From a virus: 41,394 bases of DNA. Location: positions 1-41,394 of the IMG/VR virus record IMGVR_UViG_3300046642_000199; one strand, 5' to 3'. This document shows positions 30,526 to 38,225 of this stretch, piece by piece. A program made the translations under genes and the position numbers. Below the pieces are notes generated by a model. The model searched no databases. It had not been told where the DNA came from and saw only the letters and a list, made by a program, of their open reading frames with translations. Each line of letters starts with the position of its first letter. The stretch's first letter is position 1.

Positions 30526-30671
30526 GAAACAAGCATCCCGGCACCTGCTACCGCTGCAATCAGCGTGTAGAGGTCGGCCAAGGCCACTTTGAGCGGTATT
30601 CAGGCGGCTGGCGAACTCAACACGCCGACTGCGCCGTCAAGGCCAAGCAAGAAAAGCGCACACCTGAATAA
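30522..30671 (+). CDS. Small zinc-finger-like protein
   Basis: 49 residues: CYRC near residue 9, then H22 and HADC near residue 35, a plausible Cys/His zinc site, with Arg/Lys ends. Overlaps its upstream neighbour by 4 bases. Possibly nucleic-acid binding. Confidence 0.6.
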   Translation: MRNKHPGTCYRCNQRVEVGQGHFERYSGGWRTQHADCAVKAKQEKRTPE

Positions 30672-30694
30672 CCCCGCCACTACTGGAGGCGATC

Positions 30695-31135
30695 ATGAAC
30701 GCAAGATTCAACGCAATGCTCGAAGGCGCCCAGCGCGACTACGACAATCGCCTCGCGCCTCCAGTCAGTGAGACGCCGGAAGAGTTGGCGCGGGATGAGT
30801 GGCTGTACAACGCCGCCGAGCAACTGGTTCGGTTCGGCTGCGACGTGAAGGTGCAGCGCCGGATGTGCAAGCCGCAGGTCGTCACCACCGCCGACTTAGA
30901 TCTGGCCGTAGACGAGCATGTGAATCGCCGCTTGGCTGATTGCGAAGTCGGCTCGCCGGCACTTGGCCGACTGCTGAACTCACTGGCCGGCTCAGAGCCC
31001 GACAAGAACGCTCAGGTTGAACTGCTCGGTCACAGCGACCATCCGCTCGGCATGCTCGGCGAAATCGCTGAGAAGCTGCTACAGCCACTCGTAGACGATG
31101 CGCTGATTGCTCAGTCAGAGGACGGTGAATTGTGA
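30695..31135 (+). CDS. Conserved phage hypothetical protein
   Basis: 146 residues with GGAGG at the start. Largely helical: an acidic, DNA-binding-type helix pair (DEWLYNAAEQLVRFGCDVKVQRRMC), then ADLDLAVDEHVNRRLADCEVG and a C-terminal helix ending in DALIAQSEDGEL. No known family. Probably cotranscribed with the next six short genes. Confidence 0.6.
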   Translation: MNARFNAMLEGAQRDYDNRLAPPVSETPEELARDEWLYNAAEQLVRFGCDVKVQRRMCKPQVVTTADLDLAVDEHVNRRLADCEVGSPALGRLLNSLAGSEPDKNAQVELLGHSDHPLGMLGEIAEKLLQPLVDDALIAQSEDGEL

Positions 31136-31341
31136 ACAACCACGCCATCGCCATTCAGGCTATCGAGTCGGCCATCCGAACGATGCTACTTCCAGGGCAA
31201 GGCGACATCGCCGAAGCCAAGGCCGAGACGATGATCGTCAGTTATTTCTCGGTTCACGTCATCAACTCAGACGAATTCAACCACTACTGCGAGCGAGTCC
31301 GGCGGATTGCTGTGCGTACTCGTGAGGGAGATGCGGCATGA
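31132..31341 (+). CDS. Small helical protein
   Basis: 69 residues; starts inside the previous stop (4-base overlap). Helix-rich (IAIQAIESAIRTMLLPGQGDIAEAKAETMIV). Unknown function. Confidence 0.55.
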   Translation: MNNHAIAIQAIESAIRTMLLPGQGDIAEAKAETMIVSYFSVHVINSDEFNHYCERVRRIAVRTREGDAA

Positions 31342-31472
31342 CGATCATCGCCATCAATCACAAAGCAATGAACGAAGCCTTGAGAAATCAGGGCTTTTTT
31401 CTGGTCGCCGATCTGCCACGGCGCATCTCCATTCAGACCCGGCGCGGCATGCTGGTTGCGAGGATCTCGTAA
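31338..31472 (+). CDS. Short hypothetical protein
   Basis: 44 residues, overlapping the previous stop by 4 bases. Contains RNQGFFLVADLPRRISIQTRRG, basic. Missing from longer-ORF views because of its size, but operon overlaps on both sides support it. Confidence 0.5.
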   Translation: MTIIAINHKAMNEALRNQGFFLVADLPRRISIQTRRGMLVARIS

Positions 31473-32053
31473 TGGACATCGATTGGAGCAAGGCGCCGGA
31501 AGGGGCTACTCATTTCGGGCCTGCAGTAGAGGGGAAATGGCTCGCATGCTGGCACAAAAACATCGGCGGCCAGTGGCTTGGCTGGCTGGCGGATGGCGAT
31601 ACGAGATGGGGCGTGGCAGGCAATACAGAAGAACGGGTTAAGCAATTTATCAGCCGCCCATACCCATGGAACGGCGAAGGCCTGCCGCCAGTTGGGACGG
31701 TGTGTGAATTCGCAGGTGGAACGCCCTGCCCGGAAGATCCATTTGACAAGGATTTGAAGGAGGGCATGAAGGTAAAGATCATCGCTCACTTCGGATGCGG
31801 CGACTTCACGCTGGCAGCTTTCACATTCGATCCTGAAAATCCAGATCGCGGAATGGTTCAGGTCGAGCAGGGCAACTTCGGCTGCTTCCGCCCAAACCGT
31901 ACGCCCGAGCAGATCGCGGCGGAAGAGCGGGACAAGGCATCGGTAGAACTGGCTGGAATTCTTGCGGGCCATGACCAGCACATCGCCGTTCGAGACATAG
32001 AGCTGGCCAAATATCTTTATGACATTGGCTACCGCAAGCAGGTGGCACCATGA
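31472..32053 (+). CDS. Conserved phage protein
   Basis: 193 residues. N-terminal DWSKAPEGATHFGPAVEGKWLACW repeats a form found in phage early proteins (WSKAPEGATHxxP). Centre has GMKVKIIAHFGCGDFTLAAF, beta-strand rich. C-terminus helical with DIELAKYLYDIGYRK. Overlaps its neighbours by 1 to 4 bases. Function unknown. Confidence 0.62.
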   Translation: MDIDWSKAPEGATHFGPAVEGKWLACWHKNIGGQWLGWLADGDTRWGVAGNTEERVKQFISRPYPWNGEGLPPVGTVCEFAGGTPCPEDPFDKDLKEGMKVKIIAHFGCGDFTLAAFTFDPENPDRGMVQVEQGNFGCFRPNRTPEQIAAEERDKASVELAGILAGHDQHIAVRDIELAKYLYDIGYRKQVAP

Positions 32054-32181
32054 AACGCCTCGCCACCCGCGTCTACACCTTCCAAGAGCTGATGAACCGC
32101 ATCGACATGGAATACTGGCTTGTCCATCACCACGGACAGGAGCAGTACACCTTCGTGCCGATCCAGTACAAGGGGAAATGA
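32050..32181 (+). CDS. Short hypothetical protein
   Basis: 43 residues. Sequence contains YTFQELMNRIDMEYWLVHHHG and ends basic (QYKGK). Overlaps the preceding stop by 4 bases. Confidence 0.5.
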   Translation: MKRLATRVYTFQELMNRIDMEYWLVHHHGQEQYTFVPIQYKGK

Positions 32182-32182
32182 G

Positions 32183-32299
32183 ATGAAACCACTCTTCTGG
32201 CTTCTCGCCTTCGGTCTTTGCGTCCTGATGCTGCAATACGGACTGTTCAAGGAGAACGGCGAGCCTCGCGGACTTCCTGTTATGGCGGTGGCGAAATGA
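32183..32299 (+). CDS. Tiny membrane protein
   Basis: 38 residues; one hydrophobic helix (LFWLLAFGLCVLMLQYGL). Its TGA overlaps the next ATG. Confidence 0.48.
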   Translation: MKPLFWLLAFGLCVLMLQYGLFKENGEPRGLPVMAVAK

Positions 32300-32763
32300 C
32301 CGACTACAGCAAACTTGCGCGGCTAGCTGAAGCCGCTACACCCGGCGAATGGCAAGCCTACGACACGCACGGCAAGCGCTTCATCGAAAGCATGATTGGC
32401 GAAGCACACGTTGTATGTGACACGCCGAAAAAGCAGTGGCTCAAGGATTCTGAGTATATCGCAGCCGCAAATCCGCCAGCTGTGCTGGCCATGATCGCTG
32501 AAATAAAGTGCCTTAAAGAACTGCTTGAGTGCGCGCAGGGAGATTGTCGCCAAGCCATGCAGATCATCGAGAAGCTGACGCCAGATGCTGATCGATATCG
32601 GTGGCTGCGCGACGATGCCGTCGATCCCGGCACAGTGATAGACAAGAAGGTCGGGGTATCTGACTCGGAAGATGGCGGATATCCAATCTGGGAATATCGA
32701 TCCGGTGCCGAGCTGGATTCCGCTATCGACGCAGCTATGAGCAAGCTGGTGACGAAGCCATGA
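32296..32763 (+). CDS. Ead/Ea22-like protein
   Basis: 155 residues. N-terminal LARLAEAATPGEWQAYDTHG followed by DSEYIAAANPPAVLAMIAEIK, the Ea22/Ead signature found in many temperate phages. A helical middle (IKCLKELLECAQGDCRQAM) and a C-terminal WLRDDAVDPGT region complete it. Role unknown even in model phages. Confidence 0.72.
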   Translation: MTDYSKLARLAEAATPGEWQAYDTHGKRFIESMIGEAHVVCDTPKKQWLKDSEYIAAANPPAVLAMIAEIKCLKELLECAQGDCRQAMQIIEKLTPDADRYRWLRDDAVDPGTVIDKKVGVSDSEDGGYPIWEYRSGAELDSAIDAAMSKLVTKP

Positions 32764-32876
32764 CGTCGCATCAACGCGCCCGCCGCCTACTCCTTTGGCG
32801 CGGAAGCTTCCCTGTACTCGCCATCTTTACTTTCCTGATGGTTCTCAGCGCTCTAGCTGATCGAATCACTCAATAA
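32760..32876 (+). CDS. Tiny membrane protein
   Basis: 38 residues: an Arg-rich N-terminus then one hydrophobic helix (FPVLAIFTFLMVLSALA). Overlaps the preceding stop by 4 bases. Confidence 0.5.
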   Translation: MTSHQRARRLLLWRGSFPVLAIFTFLMVLSALADRITQ

Positions 32877-32917
32877 ACCGAACTCACACGCCGCCTGCAT
32901 GGCGGAAGGATCTCCCC

Positions 32918-34075
32918 ATGTCTGCGAATCAAATTGCCGTCACCATCGACGACATCAGCGAAGCCAATGCGCCAATCATCTACGTCAAAGGCGGCCTGAG
33001 CCAGTTTTTCGACGCAGTGAAGGAGGAAGTCAGCACTCAGGTTCCAGATCTAAAGACTGCGAAGGGCCGCGAGCGCATCGCCTCACTTGCCGCCAAGGTC
33101 AGCAAGTCCAAGGTCGCCGTCGAGAAGCCGGGGCGCGAATACCTGAAACGCCTGAAAGAAATGCCAAAGGTTGTGGAGGAAGAGCTTCGCACATTCGTGA
33201 GCGCCATGGATGCTCTGCGGGACGAGACGCGCAAGCCGCTGACCGACTGGGAGGCCGCAGAGACTGCACGCAAGGATGCTCATGTAGATGCGGTACAGGC
33301 CATTCACGATTACTGCGACGTCGCTGAAGGCACCACTGCTGCCGCTCTTCTGGAGTCAATCACCGCTGTCGAAGCAATCCAGATCGACGACAAGTGGGAA
33401 GAGTTTGAGATCGAAGCGTCTCGCGCTAAGGAGTCGACACTAACCAAGCTTCGTCGTGAGTTTGTGGCTCGCCAACAGTACGAAGCTGAGCAGGCTGAAC
33501 TGCTGCGCTTGCGGGCGGAAGCCGAAGCACAGGCCCAGCGCGACCACGACGCCGAGATTGCCCGCGCTGCCGCTGAGCAGGCCCGCATCGAAGCGGAACA
33601 ACGCGCTCAGGCTGAGCGTGAATCCGCCGCACGGCGTGAGCAGGAACTGCTGGAACAGGCAGCCGCCACACAGCGCGCAACAGAGCAAGCCGCGCGGGAC
33701 GCAGAGGCAGCAGCAGAGCGGCAGCGCCTTCAACTGCAGCTTCAGGCTGAGCAGGCCGAACGCCAAGCAGCACAGGCCGAAGCCAACCGCATTGCAGCGG
33801 AGCAGCGCGCAGAGCAGGAACGCATTGCCGCCGAACAGCGCCAAGCGCAGGCCGTCGAGCAAGCTCGCCAGAAGGAACTGGATCGTCAGGCCGCAGCTGC
33901 TGCTTACGAACTGGAACAAGCTCAGGCCCGCGAAGCCGACCTTGAGCACAAGAAGTCGATCAATCGCGCTGCGCTGGAAGCCTTCGTTGCTGGCGGCATG
34001 ACCGACGAATGCGCCAAGCAGGCAGTCACCTTGATCGCTCAGCGCAAGATTCCAGCCGTTTCCATCACTTACTGA
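32918..34075 (+). CDS. Coiled-coil protein preceding RecT
   Basis: 385 residues with GGAAGGA upstream. The first ~170 residues are a globular helical domain. Residues ~190-345 are a long Ala/Glu/Gln/Arg-rich coiled coil (for example ARQQYEAEQAELLRLRAEAE). The end carries the recognisable FVAGGMTDECAKQAVTLIAQ and KIPAVSITY, common to phage proteins encoded just upstream of RecT-type annealing genes. TolA annotations sometimes given for such proteins come from the coiled coil alone. Probably a recombination accessory factor. Confidence 0.65.
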   Translation: MSANQIAVTIDDISEANAPIIYVKGGLSQFFDAVKEEVSTQVPDLKTAKGRERIASLAAKVSKSKVAVEKPGREYLKRLKEMPKVVEEELRTFVSAMDALRDETRKPLTDWEAAETARKDAHVDAVQAIHDYCDVAEGTTAAALLESITAVEAIQIDDKWEEFEIEASRAKESTLTKLRREFVARQQYEAEQAELLRLRAEAEAQAQRDHDAEIARAAAEQARIEAEQRAQAERESAARREQELLEQAAATQRATEQAARDAEAAAERQRLQLQLQAEQAERQAAQAEANRIAAEQRAEQERIAAEQRQAQAVEQARQKELDRQAAAAAYELEQAQAREADLEHKKSINRAALEAFVAGGMTDECAKQAVTLIAQRKIPAVSITY

Positions 34076-34082
34076 GGTCGTT

Positions 34083-35027
34083 ATGAGCACAGCCATCGCA
34101 ACCATCACTCAGGACATCTACGGCGCGCGCAATCAGTTCGCCAATGTCCTGACCGATCGCTCGCTCAACTTCGAGCGAGAAGCAGAGTTCGCCATTCAGG
34201 TGATTACCTCTGGCGAATACGCTACCAAGATTGCCTTACAAAACCGGCAATCGGTAGTAAACGCGATCACCAATATCGCAGCGATCGGGATCAGCCTGAA
34301 CCCAGCCAAAAAACAGGCTTATCTGGTGCCGCGCGACGGAAAGATCTGCCTTGATATCAGCTACATCGGCCTGATGGATTTGGCCATGGCAACCGGCGCT
34401 ATCTGCTGGGCTCAAGCGGAGCTGGTTTACTCCACCGACTCGTTCGTCCTCAATGGCTTCGACAAGCCACCTACCCATCAGTACAACCCATTTGCCAAAG
34501 ATCGCGGCGAGGTGATCGGCGTTTACGTCGTGGTCAAGACAGCTGGTGGCGACTACCTCACAGAGACGATGAGCATCGACGATGTGAACGCCATCCGAGA
34601 CCGTTCCAGCGCTTGGAAGGCATGGATCAGCAAGCAGAAATCCTGCCCTTGGGTAACAGATCCCGGCGAGATGGCGAAAAAAACCGTCGTCAAGCGCGGC
34701 TACAAGTTCTGGCCGAAGACTGACCGACTTGAGCAGGCTATCCATCACCTCAACACGGATGGCGGCGAAGGCTTGGCAGGCATGCCCGGCGCAGCGCCTA
34801 CCGATCCTGAGCTGGTAAACGGCTGGATCGATTTGGCAATGAATGCCGGTAGCCTGGAAGCGTTGGCCGATGTTTACCGCCAAGGAACAGCCGCCATGAA
34901 GCAAGCGAAAGACGCTGTAGGTCATGCTCGTTTCAAGACGGAAGTAACCAAACGCGGTGAGACGCTGAAGGCTACCGACGCGCCAATCGAAGGCGAAGCT
35001 GAGGAGGTGTTAGATGGAGCAGCGTAG
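34083..35027 (+). CDS. recT: RecT-family single-strand annealing protein
   Basis: 314 residues. RecT features: SIL-type N-terminus, SVVNAITNIAAIGISLNPAK, QAYLVPRDGKICLDISYIGL, then GEMAKKTVVKRGYKFWPKTDRLEQAI with the typical conserved K-K-T-V-x-K and a C-terminal acidic end. It pairs with the exonuclease encoded next. RecT/Exo pairs repair and recombine phage genomes and in this operon could also assist DGR homing, which needs strand exchange at the VR (inference). Confidence 0.9.
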   Translation: MSTAIATITQDIYGARNQFANVLTDRSLNFEREAEFAIQVITSGEYATKIALQNRQSVVNAITNIAAIGISLNPAKKQAYLVPRDGKICLDISYIGLMDLAMATGAICWAQAELVYSTDSFVLNGFDKPPTHQYNPFAKDRGEVIGVYVVVKTAGGDYLTETMSIDDVNAIRDRSSAWKAWISKQKSCPWVTDPGEMAKKTVVKRGYKFWPKTDRLEQAIHHLNTDGGEGLAGMPGAAPTDPELVNGWIDLAMNAGSLEALADVYRQGTAAMKQAKDAVGHARFKTEVTKRGETLKATDAPIEGEAEEVLDGAA

Positions 35028-35643
35028 CGAGGAATGGTTTGCAGCGCGCCTCGGGAACGTAACGGCCAGTCGCGTCAAGGATGTGATGGCCAGCGGGCGC
35101 GGCGGCGCGCCTTCTGCATCTCGGAAAAATTACATGATGGAGTTGCTGTGCGAGCGCCTGACCGGCCAGCAGGGCGGCATGGATTTGTCACGCAACGCCG
35201 CCGTGCAGCGCGGCGTCGAACTGGAGCCATTCGCCTGCATGGCCTACGAGGCCGACAAGGGGCTGATGGTCGTCGAGACAGGCCTTGTAATGCATCCGAA
35301 GATCAAAGGCTTCGGCGCATCGCCTGACGGGCTGGCGGCCGATGATGGGGTGCTTGAAATCAAGTGCCCGAACACAGCGACTCACATCGCGACCATGCAA
35401 TCTGGCCGGCACGACCCGCAGTACGAATGGCAGATGCTGGCCCAGATGGCATGCACTGGGCGGCATTGGGCTGACTTCGTGAGCTACGACGACCGCCTGC
35501 CGGAAGAATTGCAATACATCTGCTTCCGCTACGAGTTCGACTATAAGCGCGGGCGCGAGATGGAATCCGAGATCAAGGCCTTTCTGGAAGAGCTGGCCGA
35601 ACTGGAACAGGAAATGCGGGGCCGAATGAGAGGTGCAGCATGA
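35014..35643 (+). CDS. YqaJ-type recombination exonuclease
   Basis: 209 residues from ATG 35014 with GAGGAGG upstream, overlapping recT by 14 bases. Motifs: RSEEWFAARLGNVTASR (near 4-20), Asp105 in GASPDGL, Glu115-x-Lys117 in LEIKCP, and Gln140 in YEWQMLAQM. These are the lambda-exonuclease/YqaJ catalytic residues. It resects 5' ends for the RecT protein. Confidence 0.92.
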   Translation: MEQRSEEWFAARLGNVTASRVKDVMASGRGGAPSASRKNYMMELLCERLTGQQGGMDLSRNAAVQRGVELEPFACMAYEADKGLMVVETGLVMHPKIKGFGASPDGLAADDGVLEIKCPNTATHIATMQSGRHDPQYEWQMLAQMACTGRHWADFVSYDDRLPEELQYICFRYEFDYKRGREMESEIKAFLEELAELEQEMRGRMRGAA

Positions 35644-36305
35644 ACGCCTACATCAGCAGCGACATCAACATGGTCAAGGAGCTAGATCCGAAACGTCATG
35701 AGCTGGCCCTGCTACAGGCGGACTGGCTTGAAAAAGGAGGGACTATTGAGGTTCTGTCCGGGCCGAGCTTCAAACCGGCGCCTGAACGACATGAGCCACC
35801 ACCGAAACCAGTTGTCCCCGCAAAGATCGAGCCGCCAAAACCGCCAAAGCCACTGACGGCAGCCGCCGCCCGGCAGAAGACCAATCGCCAGATAGAACGA
35901 GACGAACGCACCGCTGAGCGCTTGAAGGAACGCAACAAGCTGACAGAGCAGGCACGCGAACTCGCGCTTACCATGAACTACACGCAGGCGATGAGGGCCA
36001 CAGGCAAATCAAGAAAGCTGCTCATGACTATCGCCAAAGAAGGCGGATTTAGCTTTCAGGTTGCCACGTATATTGGCCACCAAAATCTAAGGCCGCACGA
36101 AGTAGACGAAGCCAAGGACGCCAAGGACGCAGAGCGCATCAAGGCATTCAAAGAACTTGGCCTGACACGCAACCAGGCACGAGAAAAGGCAGGCATCACT
36201 TTCCCAGCATTCATTCGCATCCTCGAAAAGTTCCAAATCGACTATCCCAAGGCAAAACGCGGCGGCCCTCGCCCTGCTTTCTTCCAGAAAGTACCGAAGC
36301 AATAA
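35640..36305 (+). CDS. HTH-containing protein with Pro-rich linker
   Basis: 221 residues overlapping the exonuclease stop by 4 bases. Residues ~45-75 are Pro/Lys-rich (PPPKPVVPAKIEPPKPPKP), followed by a basic helix and two HTH-like repeats: NYTQAMRATGKSRKLLMTIA and LTRNQAREKAGITFPAFIRI. Probably DNA binding. Last gene before the DGR core; possibly a regulator of it, but unproven. Confidence 0.6.
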   Translation: MNAYISSDINMVKELDPKRHELALLQADWLEKGGTIEVLSGPSFKPAPERHEPPPKPVVPAKIEPPKPPKPLTAAAARQKTNRQIERDERTAERLKERNKLTEQARELALTMNYTQAMRATGKSRKLLMTIAKEGGFSFQVATYIGHQNLRPHEVDEAKDAKDAERIKAFKELGLTRNQAREKAGITFPAFIRILEKFQIDYPKAKRGGPRPAFFQKVPKQ

Positions 36306-36361
36306 CCCAACCTTTCATGCTGCATCCGGTTTCGGAGGGCGGCGCATACCCGGAGAAAACC

Positions 36362-36838
36362 ATGACTCAACATGCACAGCAATCCGTATCCGCCGCCGAC
36401 CTGCCAGAACGCGGTCAACCTCTCGCAGGTGGCACCTTCGTCACTCGCTACTGGTTGAACGGCGAAGAGCGCGCACTCGTCCTGCTCGACAACGAGCTGA
36501 TTGGCACCTGGGGCAAGTACGGCGATGACGTTGCCGGCGCCCAAAGCCTTAGCGACGGCGCCGCCAACACTCGCGCCATGGCTGAAGCCGGCAGCGATAT
36601 CGCGGTGAAAGCGCTGCAGCTGGATGCGCACATCCCGTCCTACCTCGAAGGCGCTCTGCTGATGGCAGCGAAGGCCGAAGGCCTGGTCACCCTGCGCGAG
36701 GATCGTTGGCACTGGCTGAGTTCGCAGTTCTCCGCCAACAGCGCGTACGACATGGGCTTTGGAGATGGCTGGCTCTGCACCAACGTCAAGAACGACGAGC
36801 GCGTCGCGCGCCCGGTCCGCAGCCTTCCTATTCAGTAA
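36362..36838 (+). CDS. DGR target protein 2 (C-type-lectin-like)
   Basis: 158 residues from ATG 36362 (GGAG upstream). The N-terminal half (RGQPLAGGTFVTRYWLNGEERALVLLDNEL, GTWGKYGDD, DGAANTRAM) is a diverged version of the targets 1 and 3 body. The last 36 residues derive from VR2 (36722-36822) and end in RPVRSLPIQ. VR2 keeps 9 adenine-directed changes and just one other. Its 3' flank shares CCTATTCAGTAATTCATT with target 1, beyond the TR homology, so those two ends share ancestry. A short intergenic hairpin follows. Confidence 0.85.
   Translation: MTQHAQQSVSAADLPERGQPLAGGTFVTRYWLNGEERALVLLDNELIGTWGKYGDDVAGAQSLSDGAANTRAMAEAGSDIAVKALQLDAHIPSYLEGALLMAAKAEGLVTLREDRWHWLSSQFSANSAYDMGFGDGWLCTNVKNDERVARPVRSLPIQ
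36722..36822 (+). repeat. DGR variable repeat VR2
   Basis: 101 bp, gap-free with TR. Differences at 9 TR adenines and one C to G (synonymous GCC to GCG). The 3' GC-rich IMH region is identical to TR. Confidence 0.92.
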
Positions 36839-36875
36839 TTCATTCCTTCATTTCTTTTATGCAGGCGATTCCCGG

Positions 36876-36894
36876 GAGCGTCAGGACGACGCTC
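36876..36894 (+). repeat. Hairpin downstream of VR2
   Basis: GAGCGTC-AGGAC-GACGCTC, perfect 7-bp stem, 54 bp past VR2. DGR cruciforms near the VR 3' end are required in Bordetella phage BPP-1; the distance here is larger. Confidence 0.5.
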
Positions 36895-36956
36895 AGACCA
36901 GAAGCTTGCCGGGTAGCGCCGGCGGCCTGCGCCCAATTCGCTCACAGGAGCATCCC

Positions 36957-37544
36957 ATGCAACTGATTAACGTAAGTGATGGAACCACCACGCTCTCCAC
37001 GCCGAACCCGGAGTTGGCTCTGCAAGTTCTCTCCGGGATGGTCGCCGCGGCAAAGCCAGTCGCAAGTCTGATCGGCGTCCCAGCCGTTGGCGAGGTTTGG
37101 CCGGGCGAAGGTGGCGTTAACGGTGGCCTGTTCCCGGGCGACGGCAAGCCCTACTACCTGATCGTCCCAACCGGCGCCGATGCTGAGGGAGAGTTCGAAT
37201 GGGGTGGTTACGGCAACGAACTCAACGGTGCGAAGAGTGCTTGGGATGGCCGAGCAAACACGGACGATCTGATCGGTGCAGATGACTCCTACCCCGCAGC
37301 ACAGTTCTGTGCCGCCTTCGAGCGCGAGGGTCACAAGGACTTTCATCTGATGTCCCGTCGCGAGGCTTCGTTTCTGGAGATCACGCTGGGCGACAAGAAT
37401 GTCTTCAGCAAGCGCTACCACTGGACCAGCTCGCAGTTCTCCGCCGACTACGCCTACATCATGGCCTTTGTAGGTGGCTGGCTCAACCTCAGCGGCAAGC
37501 ACCTCGAGCGCGTCGCGCGCCCGGTCCGCAGACGATTTATTTGA
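36957..37544 (+). CDS. DGR target protein 3 (C-type-lectin-like)
   Basis: 195 residues from ATG 36957 with ACAGGAG upstream. An extra N-terminal ~40-residue segment (VSDGTTTLSTPNPELALQVL) precedes a target 1-like body (VGEVWPGEGGVNGGLFPG, GEFEWGGYGN, WDGRANTDDL, GHKDFHLMSRREASF). The C-terminal part comes from VR3 (37431-37531). All 13 VR3 differences fall at TR adenines, so it was diversified recently and by the present TR. Directly followed by avd. Its short C-terminus (RRRFI) differs from RRLPIQ and RSLPIQ. Confidence 0.88.
   Translation: MQLINVSDGTTTLSTPNPELALQVLSGMVAAAKPVASLIGVPAVGEVWPGEGGVNGGLFPGDGKPYYLIVPTGADAEGEFEWGGYGNELNGAKSAWDGRANTDDLIGADDSYPAAQFCAAFEREGHKDFHLMSRREASFLEITLGDKNVFSKRYHWTSSQFSADYAYIMAFVGGWLNLSGKHLERVARPVRRRFI
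37431..37531 (+). repeat. DGR variable repeat VR3
   Basis: 101 bp, gap-free with TR, 13 substitutions, all at TR adenines (to G, T or C). The GC-rich 3' end is identical to TR. Confidence 0.95.
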
Positions 37545-37564
37545 TCCTTCAATCCTTCATTCAT

Positions 37565-37580
37565 GGGCGCGATAGCGCCC
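37565..37580 (+). repeat. GC hairpin downstream of VR3
   Basis: GGGCGC-GATA-GCGCCC, perfect 6-bp stem, tetraloop, 33 bp past VR3 and 9 bp before the avd ribosome site. Candidate DGR cruciform; CTTTTC after it also allows weak terminator activity. Confidence 0.55.
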
Positions 37581-37601
37581 TCGCTTTTCAAGGAGGCCAG
37601 G

Positions 37602-37955
37602 ATGGCCCTTCACATAGATCTGGAGATCCACAAGGTTGCAGAAGAACTGCTTGGCATGTCGCTCGACCTGGTGCGCAACATCCCTCGCGACCTTAAACAG
37701 GTCGTAGGAGCGAAGATTCGAGACGAGTGTCTGCAGGTTCTGGTGCTGATTGGTCGGACCAACATGTCGCGAGACAAGCTGCCCCACCTGAACCTCCTAC
37801 TGGAAAGCATTTGGATGCTGAATTACTTGCTGCGAGCGCTTACCAATAAAGCGCTGATCAGCAAAGGGCAGCACGCCAAAGCAATGAAGTTAACGGCATC
37901 TGTAGGTCGACAGGCAAATGCCTGGAAGAAGTCCGCAACCGCGCCCGCTGCGTGA
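37602..37955 (+). CDS. avd: DGR accessory variability determinant Avd
   Basis: 117 residues from ATG 37602 with AAGGAGG upstream. Helical throughout and basic: KVAEELLGMSLDLVRNIPRDL, then KIRDECLQVLVLIGRTNMSRD, then LLLESIWMLNYLLRALTNKA, and SKGQHAKAMKLTASVGRQAN. This is the four-helix Avd pattern (BPP-1 Avd is 128). Avd binds the RT and TR RNA and is essential for mutagenic cDNA synthesis. Located between VR3 and TR, as in Bordetella DGRs. Confidence 0.9.
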   Translation: MALHIDLEIHKVAEELLGMSLDLVRNIPRDLKQVVGAKIRDECLQVLVLIGRTNMSRDKLPHLNLLLESIWMLNYLLRALTNKALISKGQHAKAMKLTASVGRQANAWKKSATAPAA

Positions 37956-38124
37956 GGGCCAAGGCTCTCGCGTCTGTGCGCAAAATCTGGTCGAGCCGCT
38001 GACCTCTTGGTCACCGCCATGCACACAAAAGATACCGCCGGTCTAAAGCGTCCGCGTAGGTCTTGTGCAGTTTCCTTGCTGATCGGTTCCGCCTTCGGCA
38101 AGGCGATGTAGATAGCTCGATAGG
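37956..38124 (+). ncRNA. TR leader / putative DGR template RNA 5' part
   Basis: 169 bp between avd and TR with no gene on the plus strand. In DGRs this interval and the TR are transcribed as a noncoding RNA that RT/Avd use as template and primer. Start and end of the RNA cannot be read from sequence. Confidence 0.6.
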
Positions 38125-38225
38125 TCGCAGTTCTCCGCCAACAACGCCTACAACATGGACTTTGAAGATGGCTGGCTCAACAACAACGACAAGAACAACG
38201 AGCGCGTCGCGCGCCCGGTCCGCAG
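38125..38225 (+). repeat. DGR template repeat TR
   Basis: 101 bp. Would encode SQFSANNAYNMDF and DGWLNNNDKNNE then VARPVR, with eight AAC codons, the typical adenine-rich codons of DGR templates because AAC mutagenesis avoids stops. Identity to VR2 and VR3 outside adenines. The 3' GC-rich GCGCGTCGCGCGCCCGGTCC corresponds to IMH*. It overlaps the start of the RT reading frame in another register. Confidence 0.95.

Noticed and set aside
32918-34075. TolA-like envelope protein
   Set aside because: Similarity is only the Ala/Glu coiled coil; no transmembrane segment, and it is next to recT.
33440-34108. Minus-strand open frame of 222 codons over the coiled-coil gene
   Set aside because: Leu/Cys-rich complement of an Ala/Glu/Gln repeat sequence; no gene context on that strand.
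38063-38167. RT start at TTG 38063
   Set aside because: It would add an Arg/Ser/Thr/Pro-rich tail encoded by the TR leader; kept only as an alternative to ATG 38168.
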